A stretch of DNA of 64,000 nt from Pseudoalteromonas rubra (GTDB lineage Bacteria; Pseudomonadota; Gammaproteobacteria; Enterobacterales; Alteromonadaceae): contig NZ_AHCD03000043.1 in NCBI RefSeq assembly GCF_000238295.3, positions 186,001 through 250,000 on the forward strand, read 5' to 3'. A program made the translations under genes and the position numbers. Below the pieces are notes generated by a model. The model was not told where the DNA came from. It ran no database searches and saw only the letters and a list, made by a program, of their open reading frames with translations. Within the stretch, counting starts at the first letter, position 1. The number at the start of each line of letters is the position of its first letter. Shown here one piece after another: positions 1 to 9,878 of this stretch.

Positions 1-218
1 AAACTTAAGGGAGCGTAAAGGGTCAAAAAATGAAGCTAAGCTAGGTATTTGCTTGTATGACTGCTCATTTATTTTAACTCACTATTACAATCAAATTGAT
101 GTATAACAAGTGTCTAAACCAATGGGCGCAAAACAGCAGGTTTGCGCTCATTCTTCGCTTAGTTTAGCCTGCTATTTTCCGTCTTTTATTAAGATATTAT
201 GTGAACTGGGGATGTTAA

Positions 219-548
219 ATGGATTTACTAGATGAAGAAACGATTTCTTTTTTAACTCATGAAGAGAAGTTGGAATATTATAAAGCACAATCAGAGGTTT
301 CTAAGTTCGCACCCAAGTTAAGCTTTGATGAAGGTTCGAAGTCAGAAAAAGAGATGCTAAGAGAGGCAAAAGCGTATGAAAAAATGGTCAGAAAAAAGTT
401 GGCTCCCTTTTTGAAAATCGCATTAGATAGGAAAAATAACTCACTAAAACCAACTGTTGCGAGTAAATTAAAAGCCAAGCTCAAAATTTACCTGACAGCT
501 TTAAGTGCCATCATTGCTTTTCTTTTTATCAAGAATGTATTTTTTTAA
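219..548 (+). CDS. Hypothetical protein with C-terminal membrane anchor
   Basis: Not recognised. The 109-residue product is mostly charged and probably helical (Lys/Glu-rich, about residues 15-85) and ends in a hydrophobic stretch of about 20 residues at the very C-terminus (around 88-108), which suggests a tail-anchored membrane protein facing the cytoplasm. A GGGG run lies about 8 bases before the ATG and can act as the ribosome binding site. It is followed, after about 110 bases, by another unrecognised gene on the same strand. Function unknown; reality as a gene is likely but not certain. Confidence 0.55.
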   Translation: MDLLDEETISFLTHEEKLEYYKAQSEVSKFAPKLSFDEGSKSEKEMLREAKAYEKMVRKKLAPFLKIALDRKNNSLKPTVASKLKAKLKIYLTALSAIIAFLFIKNVFF

Positions 549-659
549 GCAATGTTCACATCAAAATCACGGACACTCATCTATAATTGTTTCTTTTATG
601 GGTAGGTTCAACTTTGAAATGGTGTCTTTGATTTTTACTCATGCGATAAAGAGAAATTT

Positions 660-1589
660 ATGGATTGGTTCCAGATTATTCCTTCATCAATGTCGGCTGT
701 TGCTTCAGTAGCTGCTGCTGTCGCTGCTATCGCGTCTTGGCGTGTAAGTCGCAGAGCAACTTCAATTGCGGAGTCGACAGCATTGGCTACACACCACAGC
801 GCCGCAACTCATGCTTATGTTCATGAAGTAAAACAACTAAGTGCGCTTGTGTCAGAATTAGAAAAATTGATATTTGAAATTACCTCAACATGGTCCAGGC
901 AGATTCAAGGGTTTGATAAACGAGAGCTTGGTGGTATCGATCCTCGGCCTCTTAGGCATGTTTTGCACAATGGCTATGAACTATTGGCTGTCTTTGCCTT
1001 GGAGTATAAAAACCAAGTAGGGATGGCCAGTCGTGAGATATTCTCCCCCATTATAAACGGAATGGGTTCAATAAATGATAATGAATACAATAAGCTGTTG
1101 CAGAGAGTGGATGGCACAAGCTACAGCTTTGAAGCTATTTTAGGTTCACCTTCAAAGTCAAAGGGCATTATTTCTGCGCCGGCATTTAGGTGGGTCTATT
1201 ACCAATTATTAAGAAGAGTTGAGAGCCAGGATTGGAGCCGTGTATGGAAAGAAGCATGGTTTGAAAATGGCTATTTGAATCAATACAAGTCTGAATTCGC
1301 GAAAATTAAGCCTAAATTAATCGAATCAAGAAAGCGACTAAGAAACGAGAAAGAAAAACTCATACATACGGCCTTTCCAATAGAGAAAAACCTCGACTTA
1401 TCAGGACAATACAACCAACTATTAGGGGCGTTAGATTGTCTAATAGAAGATTGTGACTCTGAACTAATTGAAGGCTACAAAAACTGGGATTACAGCGAAG
1501 AGCAATGTTTATTGATCTTGTGCTCTATGGGGCTGGTTAGCTTTGCAGCAAAACAAGTCGATGTAATTCAATGTGCTAGTAGGTTCTAA
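660..1589 (+). CDS. Hypothetical protein with N-terminal membrane segment
   Basis: Not recognised. The 309-residue product begins with a short amphipathic start and an Ala/Val-rich hydrophobic segment (about residues 10-28) followed by Arg residues, consistent with one membrane span and a large cytoplasmic part. The remainder is mixed helical and Trp-rich with no motif I can name. No strong Shine-Dalgarno is visible before the ATG. A hairpin terminator lies about 125 bases downstream. Long AT-rich spacers on both sides mark it as part of an accessory region. Confidence 0.7.
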   Translation: MDWFQIIPSSMSAVASVAAAVAAIASWRVSRRATSIAESTALATHHSAATHAYVHEVKQLSALVSELEKLIFEITSTWSRQIQGFDKRELGGIDPRPLRHVLHNGYELLAVFALEYKNQVGMASREIFSPIINGMGSINDNEYNKLLQRVDGTSYSFEAILGSPSKSKGIISAPAFRWVYYQLLRRVESQDWSRVWKEAWFENGYLNQYKSEFAKIKPKLIESRKRLRNEKEKLIHTAFPIEKNLDLSGQYNQLLGALDCLIEDCDSELIEGYKNWDYSEEQCLLILCSMGLVSFAAKQVDVIQCASRF

Positions 1590-2029
1590 GCATACATCGG
1601 AAATTTTGAGAGACACTCATCGGTGGCTGTATCTTTTTTGGTAGGCCCCACCTGGAATGGTTGCCTTTGATTTTTAGCCCTTTCTCTTTGGCTCCCGACA
1701 CAGATTTTGATTTGAAAACCGCCCTAAAAGATTGAGGCGGTTTTTTAATGCCCATTATATGATTCGGCACAACGAGGGTGGTTTGTAGGTTTCCCTACAC
1801 GTCTGGTAGGCACTCTATTTTGATGGCACTTTTGCCATGCCAGTATGTGACACTTAGCTAAGCGTCAAATTTACAAACCCACATAATTGCTTGATAATAA
1901 AAACTAAGAATGTCACGTTGCATTGTTAGCTGGGATGGCTAATCAGCCTTTGAATAGACACTTTTGCTGTAGGTTGCATTACATTAAATGAACCCAGATG
2001 GACAGGATATTACAGGTAAATAGAAAATA
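1590..2029. other. Intergenic spacer
   Basis: Apart from the terminator at 1715-1747 I see no gene, repeat or clear promoter in this 440-base AT-rich spacer. A short dyad TTAGC..GCTAA occurs near 1926, but nothing supports a function. Confidence 0.4.
1715..1747 (+). terminator. Rho-independent terminator
   Basis: The arms AAAACCGCC and GGCGGTTTT flank a 12-base loop and run into a T-tract. It would end transcription of the gene at 660-1589. Confidence 0.75.
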
Positions 2030-4087
2030 ATGAACATTGAATCCTTATCTAGATTAATTGCAGGGGCGGACGTGTCTGTGTTTCGCTCCATCGCAACAAT
2101 AATAATGCCCCTATTCAAGTTACCCAATGCCGATTACTGTGATGGCCCCTACGATGGTGGGCATGACTTTAAAATTGTAAATATGCCCAACGGTGCTGAA
2201 GTTGGCATACAGATTTCGGTTGAGAAAAAATGGGAGTCGAAGCTGCGCAGCGATGCAAAGAAACTTAAGCATACCTCTGACGTTGATATTATGTACTTTT
2301 TTTCGTCTCGTCGGATCCCAGAAGGGTCATACAAAGAAGTGGAGGAGGATATCTTCACTGACCACGCTATAGTAGTCAAAAAATACGATTGTCAGGCAAT
2401 TGCCAGCAGGCTAGTCAAGTACGATAAAGTATCTGAGGTGCTTGATTTGCTTGGTATCAATATTACAAAACCTGAACAGAAATACCTGACACCAAAAAAT
2501 GAAGCCGTATCTTCGTTGTTGTTGTTTGATCAAAAAACGAAGGATCTTCGTCAACGTTTCTTTCAATCCATCATTATGTCGACATTATCGCGCAAACCAG
2601 ACGGGTGTTCACGGGAGCAGTTGATTGAAAGCGTGGCATCAAGTTTTAACCTGGAAGAAACGCAACAAATTCAGTTGAACGCAAATATTGACCGCTTACT
2701 TCAGAACTCGGAAATTGAGAGCCATCAAAAGGTGCTCATACTATCAAAGAGTGAGCAGGATAGATTTGCGGGATTGCAAAAAACCACTGAGCTTGAACTG
2801 GAGATGTTAAAAAGTGATTTTAAAGATAAGCTCTCGAACCTGAAGGTGGCGTTAGATGTTAAAACTCAGGCATTATTGCTCGATAACTTTATTGAGCTAA
2901 CTATCTACTTATCGGGGCAGAGCTACAACATTTATGATGCAGTGGTAGAGGCTGACTCGTCTTACAAGTCCATCAGAGATATTATCTCGTCAAAATTCGG
3001 TCAACAAAACACCCATGAGATATTTAAAGAGCTGTCGAGCTTCTTTGCCGGAACAGATTTTGCCAAACATATCGCTTGTGCCAAGCTTTACGACGCATTT
3101 TTGAATACAAACTCATCGCACCTTATCAATGCATTGGGAGGTGTTGAGGCACTCAATATTTACATCGATTCTTCAGTATTTATTCCAATTATTTGTGGAC
3201 TACTGTTTGATAATGTTGGGGATCGCTATTCGCTATCTGGCGCCTCGCTACATAAGCTAATTACGAAGCATGAATTCAATGCCATTATTCCCTATGACTA
3301 TATGGAAGAAGTAGCCAGTCACTTGATTGAAGCATGCAGAGATTATAAGCATATCGTTGAAAAGGGCATTGATTTGTCTCATTCAGGTAATGCTTTCATT
3401 AGTCATTATTCCAGATATAGACGAAGCAGACCAGACATCTCCTTTAGTGAATATGTGAAGCTATTTGGTGTTCGTCTGAACACGATTAGCTCCGATATGT
3501 CTGATTCCGCTTTTTACTCAATCAGAGACCGGGCCGTTCGGGAGCTGACAAAGCTCGCATCGAAATATTCTTTTAAAACAGAAAGATTCAAAGTTGAGTA
3601 CCTTGAAAGTAAAATTGATGAGCTTAAACTTTTTGTCGAGGATCAGGGCATCTCTCGGCCAGATGTACTGATCCGTCATGATGCCAAAGTCATTGAGTAC
3701 CTGGCGGGTGGATACATTGAGTCAGGCATCGTTAAACTCTTATGCACATGGGACAAAGTACATTCTTTGAAAAACCCGGAGGGTGCTGATGGTTACTATG
3801 TTATGCACCCCGTGGCAGTCATAGACTACCTGTCACTGGCAAAAGGAAATGGTGATGTTTCGGTTTCTCATCTACTCGACTTTGCTGCGATGCAAGAAGA
3901 GGCAGATTTAAAGCTGAGTTCACAGATATGGGATGTTATTGCAAAAGTTGATAATCATAACCTGGCTGATGCTGAACTGTTTGGCCAGGCCCGTGAATTC
4001 CAGGAAGCTTATATGCATAAACATGCCAACGATGAAAGTGTCGCAAATGAGCAGGTAGAAAAAGAGTGGATGGCCTGGAAGAAATAG
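2030..4087 (+). CDS. Possible nuclease: N-terminal PD-(D/E)XK-like and C-terminal PIN-like domain
   Basis: The 685-residue protein appears to have two nuclease-like parts. Near the N-terminus an acidic DGGHD stretch (residues 42-46) is followed 15 residues later by a beta-strand GIQISVEKK (59-67), which resembles the D...(D/Q)xK core of restriction-endonuclease-like folds. Around residue 378 the strand YIDSSVFIP followed by many helices and scattered Asp/Glu resembles the first motif of PIN-like ribonucleases. The middle (about 160-330) is helical and may carry a winged-helix. Such fusions are common among stand-alone phage-defence proteins, but this assignment is by eye only. It stands alone, with unrelated genes about 440 and 310 bases away. 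Confidence 0.6.
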   Translation: MNIESLSRLIAGADVSVFRSIATIIMPLFKLPNADYCDGPYDGGHDFKIVNMPNGAEVGIQISVEKKWESKLRSDAKKLKHTSDVDIMYFFSSRRIPEGSYKEVEEDIFTDHAIVVKKYDCQAIASRLVKYDKVSEVLDLLGINITKPEQKYLTPKNEAVSSLLLFDQKTKDLRQRFFQSIIMSTLSRKPDGCSREQLIESVASSFNLEETQQIQLNANIDRLLQNSEIESHQKVLILSKSEQDRFAGLQKTTELELEMLKSDFKDKLSNLKVALDVKTQALLLDNFIELTIYLSGQSYNIYDAVVEADSSYKSIRDIISSKFGQQNTHEIFKELSSFFAGTDFAKHIACAKLYDAFLNTNSSHLINALGGVEALNIYIDSSVFIPIICGLLFDNVGDRYSLSGASLHKLITKHEFNAIIPYDYMEEVASHLIEACRDYKHIVEKGIDLSHSGNAFISHYSRYRRSRPDISFSEYVKLFGVRLNTISSDMSDSAFYSIRDRAVRELTKLASKYSFKTERFKVEYLESKIDELKLFVEDQGISRPDVLIRHDAKVIEYLAGGYIESGIVKLLCTWDKVHSLKNPEGADGYYVMHPVAVIDYLSLAKGNGDVSVSHLLDFAAMQEEADLKLSSQIWDVIAKVDNHNLADAELFGQAREFQEAYMHKHANDESVANEQVEKEWMAWKK

Positions 4088-4394
4088 TTTTGTTGTTTAG
4101 AGATGCAACCTGAAAGACAGAGGTACCCAGCGTAACAATGGCAAATATATACAGCGGAGTTTGCCGATATTTGGGGCAAGATGTTGCGCTGGCTTTTGAA
4201 CATCCTTATTCACTAGTAGCAGAAGCACTAAGGAGACTTCATAAGCATTCCTAATGGTAAGGTCTATACTGGATGCGTAGATGGTGCTTTGGGTATTGTC
4301 CGATAGCATTATTGCGCGCCGTTTTGTCGGTTTACATTCCAACATTGTCGACGAGACTCAATTATTAGCTTTATATTTGTTAGGCGAGGTTTCA
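4088..4394. other. Intergenic spacer
   Basis: No gene is supported here. An open frame runs through the last part from 4281, but it reads into the secreted protein that starts at 4395 and has no ribosome binding site of its own. Confidence 0.4.
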
Positions 4395-4727
4395 GTGAAA
4401 AAACTAATTTTTATTATTTTAGCATGGTATCCCTTTAGCACTCTTGCATTAGAGGAAAGCTCGCTTTCTTACATTAATTTAATGCAAGTATATCCAGACT
4501 ATGGAGGTGGAGATTTTATTTTTACAGTTGATACGCCAGCTCCGAAGTGCAAAGGCTATTGGATTAGCAAAAACAGTCCTGCGTACGATGTTGCATCAAG
4601 TATGGCTTTGGCAGCATATCATGCTAACACAAAGGTAATCGTATTTGGGCATGAAGAACCTTCTGCAAAATGGGCTGGTTCAACGACTCATTTTTGTAAA
4701 ATCTACACAATTGTTTATAAAAAATAA
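4395..4727 (+). CDS. Small secreted protein, two-cysteine family
   Basis: The product is about 110 residues and starts with a signal peptide (VKKLIFIILAWYPF...TLA). I chose the GTG at 4395 because it begins the signal peptide and follows GCGAGG at good spacing. The mature part has Cys, then a 'SSMALAAYHANTKVIVFG' helix-strand, then Cys near the C-terminus. The same layout (Cys, then S.hLxA....V.h, then Cys) recurs in the proteins at 5129, 9879 and 10705, so these look like diverged paralogs. Probably periplasmic or exported with one disulfide; function not known. Confidence 0.65.
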   Translation: MKKLIFIILAWYPFSTLALEESSLSYINLMQVYPDYGGGDFIFTVDTPAPKCKGYWISKNSPAYDVASSMALAAYHANTKVIVFGHEEPSAKWAGSTTHFCKIYTIVYKK

Positions 4728-5128
4728 TACGAATATAAATTGCAAAGATACCCGGTGAGGACAGGCTCATTCTTGGGGCTGGTTTTGGAGCGTCCATAGA
4801 TGCCTTGGGGATCTGTGTAGGCCTCTGCTCTAGGGTGATAAGCTTAGGCGTTTCTACAGAGTTAAGTCACTAAATTGAAGTCAGGTGTGTATACAATACA
4901 TTGTGATGCTTTCATGGGCTTTAAAGTATCCGAAGACTTGGGTTCAAGCTTGGTTGTTGAGGGTTTTAGGCATATAACAAATCAGTAAAGAGATGGGAAT
5001 ACTAAAGCTGTGCTCAGTTTCTTTTCATAACACAGCTTAAGCAGGCACTATTAACCTTTAATCAGGCGGTCATGTTTATGGAAGGAAGCGTGAATTTAAA
5101 ATGTAGTCAAAAAGCAGAAGGTGATCGT
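4728..5128. other. Intergenic spacer
   Basis: A 401-base spacer between two small secreted-protein genes. I see no gene, repeat or clear terminator. Confidence 0.4.
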
Positions 5129-5470
5129 ATGTATAACAAGTTAAATCTAGTTACGCTCTTTTTAAGTTTGTTTTTGTCTTTTAATTCGTATTCCTGGGAT
5201 AAGATTGTTTCGGGAAAGGTTCTTCGTATCTCGGTAAATAGCCCTGCCAGCTCGAAAAGAAACGTAATGGTTAAGCTGGAGGGAGTCGAATCTATGTGTA
5301 GTTTGACTAGCAATAACGATACTGCCTATATCAATAAGAGTGAGGCACCTGATACGTACGATATTTTTGTAAGTATGCTTTTAACAGCAAAAACAGTTGG
5401 CACTGAAGTAAAGTTGTATATCGATAAGGGGCAAGAAGGATGTCAAATACATAGCCTCGATTTGCTATAA
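5129..5470 (+). CDS. Small secreted protein, two-cysteine family
   Basis: The product is 113 residues and begins with a signal peptide (MYNKLNLVTLFLSLFLS, likely cleaved after the SYS region). The ATG at 5129 was chosen because AAGGTGA lies just upstream and it starts the signal peptide; an upstream in-frame ATG at 5072 would put charged residues in front of it. The mature part carries a Cys near the middle, a 'VSMLLTAKTVGTEVKLYI' helix-strand and a Cys near the end, the pattern also seen at 4395, 9879 and 10705. Function unknown. Confidence 0.65.
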   Translation: MYNKLNLVTLFLSLFLSFNSYSWDKIVSGKVLRISVNSPASSKRNVMVKLEGVESMCSLTSNNDTAYINKSEAPDTYDIFVSMLLTAKTVGTEVKLYIDKGQEGCQIHSLDLL

Positions 5471-5542
5471 GTTTTGTAGGCATGCGGCTCTGATATAAAT
5501 TCGGACTGGTTGATTGTTCAGAGCTACGCGTTTGGGGTAAAA

Positions 5543-5971
5543 ATGAAAATAGTGCTCTTTGTATTTGTGACATTACTCTCTTCTTCAATAGCTTACGCAA
5601 AAGACTATTTCGGAGAGTGGATCGTAGGAACGATAGTTCACTCACACATTAGTAATTTATCATTAGATGAAGCAAAGAGGTTTTTGGGTCAGGATCTGTC
5701 GTATAATAAGTCAGAAGTGTCATTTGGCAGCGTAGCCTGTAAAAACGTTTTCTTCAATGAAACGTTATTCAACGAACGTGAACTCCATAATTATCACAAG
5801 GCGTTTTTCTCAGATTTAGATATCAAAAACGGGTCAACGGTCTTGAATGTCGAGATCACTTGCAACGGTACCACATGGCCCAAGTTTGGCGCTTTTGTAA
5901 TCCATGCTGATTCAAAAACCTTTGTCTCATATTCGGGCTACATTTATGCTCTGAAAAGAAAAAGTACTTAG
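5543..5971 (+). CDS. Secreted hypothetical protein
   Basis: The product is 142 residues with a clear signal peptide (MKIVLFVFVTLLSSSIAYA). The start at 5543 is preceded by GGGG at suitable spacing. The mature protein has two Cys residues, several aromatic beta-strand-like segments and a C-terminal Lys/Arg patch. I do not recognise a family. It follows the secreted protein at 5129 after about 70 bases and may be co-transcribed with it. Confidence 0.65.
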   Translation: MKIVLFVFVTLLSSSIAYAKDYFGEWIVGTIVHSHISNLSLDEAKRFLGQDLSYNKSEVSFGSVACKNVFFNETLFNERELHNYHKAFFSDLDIKNGSTVLNVEITCNGTTWPKFGAFVIHADSKTFVSYSGYIYALKRKST

Positions 5972-6089
5972 CAAGGCTGCCAAAGAAATTAGAAAAACCT
6001 GCTTAGTTTTTTACAAGTGTGGTATACAAAGTTTAGCAATGTTGATGAGGTACGTTCTTAAACACCCTTGTTTTTTAGATACTTTATTT

Positions 6090-6578
6090 ATGAAAAAATT
6101 GTTTTTATATTTAAGCCTGCTCTCAGTAGTTTTTATATTATTATTAAAGTCAATGTATTATTGGCCTGAAAGTAAGATTAAGCATTTGGCTTTTGTTTTT
6201 AGTTATTCTGATCAATTTATTGAAGCTATGCGGGCCACAGAGGACGCAGGGTATGTTTCTATCCAATGGCATGAACGATCCCAACAGCACGATGAAAGCT
6301 CAGTGGCCTGGGAAGCGGGAGAACCCAAATATAAAAAAGTGGTTAAGCCTGACTTAAGCAAAATTATTGGGCCATATAAAGAAACCGGTTTACAATCACT
6401 CTGGCTTCAACACTATCAGGGGGCCTGGTTAATTAGGAAAGCATTTTCATACCAAGATGAAAACGGAACAGGTGAAGGCATTTATGCTTTTGGCACAGTA
6501 AACCCCAAAGATATGTGCTTGCCAAACACCCAATGTGTGGAGCATCTTTTTGGACAGTGGCATGTGATAAAGAATTAG
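6090..6578 (+). CDS. Membrane-anchored hypothetical protein
   Basis: The product is about 162 residues with an N-terminal hydrophobic segment (MKKLFLYLSLLSVVFILLL) that could be a signal anchor, followed by a soluble domain with two Cys near the C-terminus (CLPNTQC). The ATG at 6090 starts the hydrophobic segment; no good Shine-Dalgarno is seen, and upstream in-frame starts at 6039-6045 cannot be excluded. No family is recognised. Confidence 0.6.
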   Translation: MKKLFLYLSLLSVVFILLLKSMYYWPESKIKHLAFVFSYSDQFIEAMRATEDAGYVSIQWHERSQQHDESSVAWEAGEPKYKKVVKPDLSKIIGPYKETGLQSLWLQHYQGAWLIRKAFSYQDENGTGEGIYAFGTVNPKDMCLPNTQCVEHLFGQWHVIKN

Positions 6579-6749
6579 CAAATCGCAGGCTTCCAATCAA
6601 ACACACCTTGTTTCAATACCAACTTAAAGACAAACTCTGACCGGGTTAGGTTTGATTATACTCGATTGCACAAGTGGCAGAAAATTGAAGAGACACTAGG
6701 GCTAAAACAATATAGACTGCCGCCGCACAGATTTAAGCAGGGTATACTA

Positions 6750-6911
6750 ATACAAATTTCACTTAATACCTGGTCTATTTGAAGGAGCAAATAGGACGCT
6801 AACAGCGTTAAATGTTTCTAATTTAGAACAACTAAATAGCAAAATTTTTGCCTTGTTATCGACCCTATTTTCTCGCCTAAAAATAGATCACTTAATTAAA
6901 CAAATTGGTAT
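6750..6911 (+). repeat. 162-bp MITE-like dispersed repeat, copy A
   Basis: The element starts ATACAAATTTCACTTAAT and ends TTAATTAAACAAATTGGTAT, so its ends form an imperfect inverted repeat. The same 162-bp element is found at 29461-29622, in degenerate form at 30247-30406, and as a 62-bp end fragment in reverse orientation at 28828-28889. Inside it a GAAGGAG motif precedes a roughly 40-codon open frame; in this copy the ATG has become AGG although the frame stays open. The size and inverted ends fit a non-autonomous miniature element. It lies in the 426-base gap between 6578 and 7005, which holds nothing else I can support. Confidence 0.8.
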
Positions 6912-7004
6912 AAGTTCCCCATTCCGAATTTCCTATATATCAATCTGTTAATTTGTGCCTTATATTTAGGTGTTGGCTTTCTTTCAGAGTTTTGAGATAA
7001 CTTA

Positions 7005-7511
7005 ATGACCCATTATATCTTTATTTTTTCCTTGATAATTTTTAGTGCTGCTTCTTTTGCGACCAAACGAGAGTCTGCGGATGTAATCTTGAAAGGCTTG
7101 GCTGCCAAGGTCTGTGAAAAGTCAGGCCCAGATTGCGAAATAATAAAAAGGCGCTGCCCTAGGATGGTTCCAATGCCAAATACCTGTATTGTCAGAGAGT
7201 ATTTTGACTTGGAAGTGGCAAAAGAGCGGTGCGGTGTTGATACATATATGACATGTTATCAAGACAATATTCGCTTTCAGGGAAAAGCCCTTCATGAGTT
7301 TACGCTTCCCAATCAAGGTAAACCGATTTTAAAAAGAGCGTTCAAAGAATGTGGTCCTGTTGGCTATTATCAAGTCAAATCAAGCGAGCTAAAAAATATC
7401 GAGTGGGCGATTATCGGTGTTATGAATAGTGTAATGGAGCAAGCAGAGCTTCATCCTCCAACTTATCAAGATAGTAAAGCGTTTTTTGAGTGTTTAGTCG
7501 GCGTTAAATAG
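7005..7511 (+). CDS. Secreted Cys-rich hypothetical protein
   Basis: The product is 168 residues and has a signal peptide (MTHYIFIFSLIIFSAASFA). The mature part contains about nine Cys residues, including CEKSGPDC, RCPRM and a CGVDTYMTC pair, suggesting a disulfide-stabilised periplasmic or extracellular protein. No family recognised. It starts about 90 bases after the 162-bp repeat, and its promoter is not evident. Confidence 0.65.
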   Translation: MTHYIFIFSLIIFSAASFATKRESADVILKGLAAKVCEKSGPDCEIIKRRCPRMVPMPNTCIVREYFDLEVAKERCGVDTYMTCYQDNIRFQGKALHEFTLPNQGKPILKRAFKECGPVGYYQVKSSELKNIEWAIIGVMNSVMEQAELHPPTYQDSKAFFECLVGVK

Positions 7512-8022
7512 TCCCAGGTAACAAAAGTGAGTGAGCAATTAAAGATGCTTAAGGGGATCAAACTGCCTGTTTCAAAACAGTAACTGCGTCGGAGTGTTGG
7601 GGCTAGCTTATCACTGATAGTGCAAGACAGAGCCTAATTGTAAAGCAATGAGATTATTGCGTTATCAATCTGAGTTTTCATTCTGCCCACGTAGTTGGAC
7701 TGATCCCAAACGCAGGCTCTGCTGGTTAAGGATGTGTGTTAGTACCTACATTCAATGCGCATCTTGTTTGGTTGAAGGTACGGAAAAGTAGTCAGCAGGT
7801 CTCACCACTGCAAATCATGAAACAATCCAATAGAACCTTTTCTTACCCAGAATTCAATACATCAAAGACATCGTAATCCTGGAAGTAATTGTGAGCAGTT
7901 TCGCATTGGCAGTTCAGATTCACGGCCTTGCCACGACAAAGCTATTTTTTGACAGGGAAATAAAGAGTTTGAAAATTGTTCTATCCTTAGTAACTGAAGA
8001 TCGGTGTAGTGTGGGGTAGGCT
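7512..8022. other. Intergenic spacer
   Basis: A 511-base spacer upstream of the chemoreceptor gene. I see no gene, repeat or convincing terminator. It presumably carries the receptor promoter, but no clear sigma-70 or sigma-28 site was found. Confidence 0.4.
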
Positions 8023-9663
8023 ATGAAAAGCTCCTTAAAGGTTAAGCTGTTAGGTCCAATGTCTGCAATGTTAGCTATGTTTGCTATTGTTGTACTTGCA
8101 ATGTTATTTACTTTGCATACGCTTGAATCTCAATTTGTTGAACTCAAAGATAAAAATATACATGCGGCCAATCAAGGGCGCTTGGCGTTGTCGCTGTTTA
8201 AAACTCAGGTTCAGGAGTGGAAAAATGTGCTGATACGTTCTAAATCAGTTGCAGAGCGAAATAAATATTGGCAGCGTTTTTTAAATTCAGAAAATGAAGT
8301 GAAAGGTGTACTCGAAAATATTGCACAATCAGAACAGCATTCGAAAACGGTTAAAACACTGATCGCCAAAATATTAAAAGACTATGGTGATGCAACACAA
8401 AAATACAAAGCAGGCTATGATATTTTTCTGTCTTCCGGCTTAAACATAGAAACGGCTGATCAACATGTTAAAGGTATAGACAGAGCCCTCAGTGATTCAC
8501 TGGTGGATCTTGTTCAAAAGATAGATGAAGGCGTGGATGCAGACTTTGCAAATTTACAGACGTTTTCATCTCGTACTAGTTATACAGTGAGTTTGATCAG
8601 TATGTTGACTGCGGTTGTTGGGGTTGCTTTTGTTTTATTATACATTCAAAAAGTAATCGTCAGGCCAATTGGCGATCTCAATGAAGTATTAAAAGCGATT
8701 GCGGAAGGGGATTACACGAAAAATATTTCGCACAATTCAAATGATGAGATAGGAGAGCTGGTCAAGAGTGCGCGATACATGCAGGAAAAGTTATCTGACA
8801 GTGTCGGGCTCATTAATTTAGTTAACCATGAAGTGAGTACCGCATTTGCTCAGTTATCGGAAATCTCCGACGAAATTGGTAACAGCTCAGTATCGCAAAG
8901 CAAAATCGTCGATAGTTTAAATCAAGCCACAGCACGTTTATCCACTATCGCTGAGCAAAATAAAATGGATTCAAAACAGGCGTTCGACTCGTTTAAATCA
9001 ACCAGCGAAGCGACGGCACAATGTGCAGCCTCTCTGGACTTAGCAGACAAAGGGATGGGGGAGCTGGTTGGCGAGATGCAAGCAATTGCAGGTAATATTG
9101 AGCAGCTAGAAAGCCGCTCTTCTGAAATTGTTAATGTGTTACAAGTCATTCAAAATATAGCGGAACAAACCAACTTACTGGCACTGAATGCTGCAATAGA
9201 GGCTGCCAGGGCGGGTGAGCAAGGGCGAGGCTTTGCGGTGGTAGCCGACGAGGTCAGAAGCCTTGCTACACGCACTCAAAATTCAACACTCGAAATAAAA
9301 GACATTATCGATGGCACTTTGCAAAGCTCTCAACAAGCAGTGAGCGCGATACAATCCGGTTTATCCAAAACAACGCAAACGGCCCAATCGGTGGCTCAAG
9401 TGAGCAGTGTGCTGAGCCAAACCTCGACGTCATTTGATAGCCTGATCACGGTGACCCATTCAGTGGATGACAATGCGGTGCGCCAACAAGACATTTCGCA
9501 AAGTATTGTTGAAGACGTTGCGCAAATGCTGGTGATTTCTGAAACGCTGGAGAAAATGGCACAAAGCGATGAGGTCTCTGTAGCAGTGAATAAAGCATCG
9601 GTTGATTTGCAATCTTTGGTCGAGCGACTGTCAACTAATACAGGTGAGGTGAGCTTGTTTTGA
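8023..9663 (+). CDS. Methyl-accepting chemotaxis protein
   Basis: A 546-residue transmembrane chemoreceptor that would signal to CheA/CheW. The order is: TM1 (about residues 10-30), a helical periplasmic sensor of four-helix-bundle type (35-185), TM2 (about 186-208), a HAMP segment with the PIGDL motif (about 212-262), and a long cytoplasmic signalling helix pair. The hairpin tip around residues 380-415 carries the diagnostic EQTNLLALNAAIEAARAGE. Length and layout are typical of the family. The ligand cannot be read from the sequence. The gene stands alone, so it probably feeds a chemotaxis pathway encoded elsewhere. Confidence 0.95.
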   Translation: MKSSLKVKLLGPMSAMLAMFAIVVLAMLFTLHTLESQFVELKDKNIHAANQGRLALSLFKTQVQEWKNVLIRSKSVAERNKYWQRFLNSENEVKGVLENIAQSEQHSKTVKTLIAKILKDYGDATQKYKAGYDIFLSSGLNIETADQHVKGIDRALSDSLVDLVQKIDEGVDADFANLQTFSSRTSYTVSLISMLTAVVGVAFVLLYIQKVIVRPIGDLNEVLKAIAEGDYTKNISHNSNDEIGELVKSARYMQEKLSDSVGLINLVNHEVSTAFAQLSEISDEIGNSSVSQSKIVDSLNQATARLSTIAEQNKMDSKQAFDSFKSTSEATAQCAASLDLADKGMGELVGEMQAIAGNIEQLESRSSEIVNVLQVIQNIAEQTNLLALNAAIEAARAGEQGRGFAVVADEVRSLATRTQNSTLEIKDIIDGTLQSSQQAVSAIQSGLSKTTQTAQSVAQVSSVLSQTSTSFDSLITVTHSVDDNAVRQQDISQSIVEDVAQMLVISETLEKMAQSDEVSVAVNKASVDLQSLVERLSTNTGEVSLF

Positions 9664-9878
9664 CTATGCACCAGGAGGGGCGCTCAAAGGTGAGATCTCC
9701 AAAGACAGAGTCATGAGGGCTCTTACTGGCGCTAGGTAGTGCTTACTTCAAAATTACACTATGACTCTATCCAAATTATGATGTCACAAAAGAAGTGTTT
9801 GCCAGAAGTTGAGACGTTTAGGGCCACTCATTCATATTACGCCAGTCTAAAATACAGCTCTTTGAGTTGGGAGGAAAT

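Noticed and set aside
4379..4385. GTTAGGC just before a small gene, as in an integron cassette attC core
   Set aside because: No matching second core or conserved stem region was found, and the other small genes nearby lack the motif.
7921..8022. Sigma-28 flagellar promoter before the chemoreceptor gene
   Set aside because: TAAAGAGTTTG is present but no GCCGATAA-like -10 follows at the right distance.
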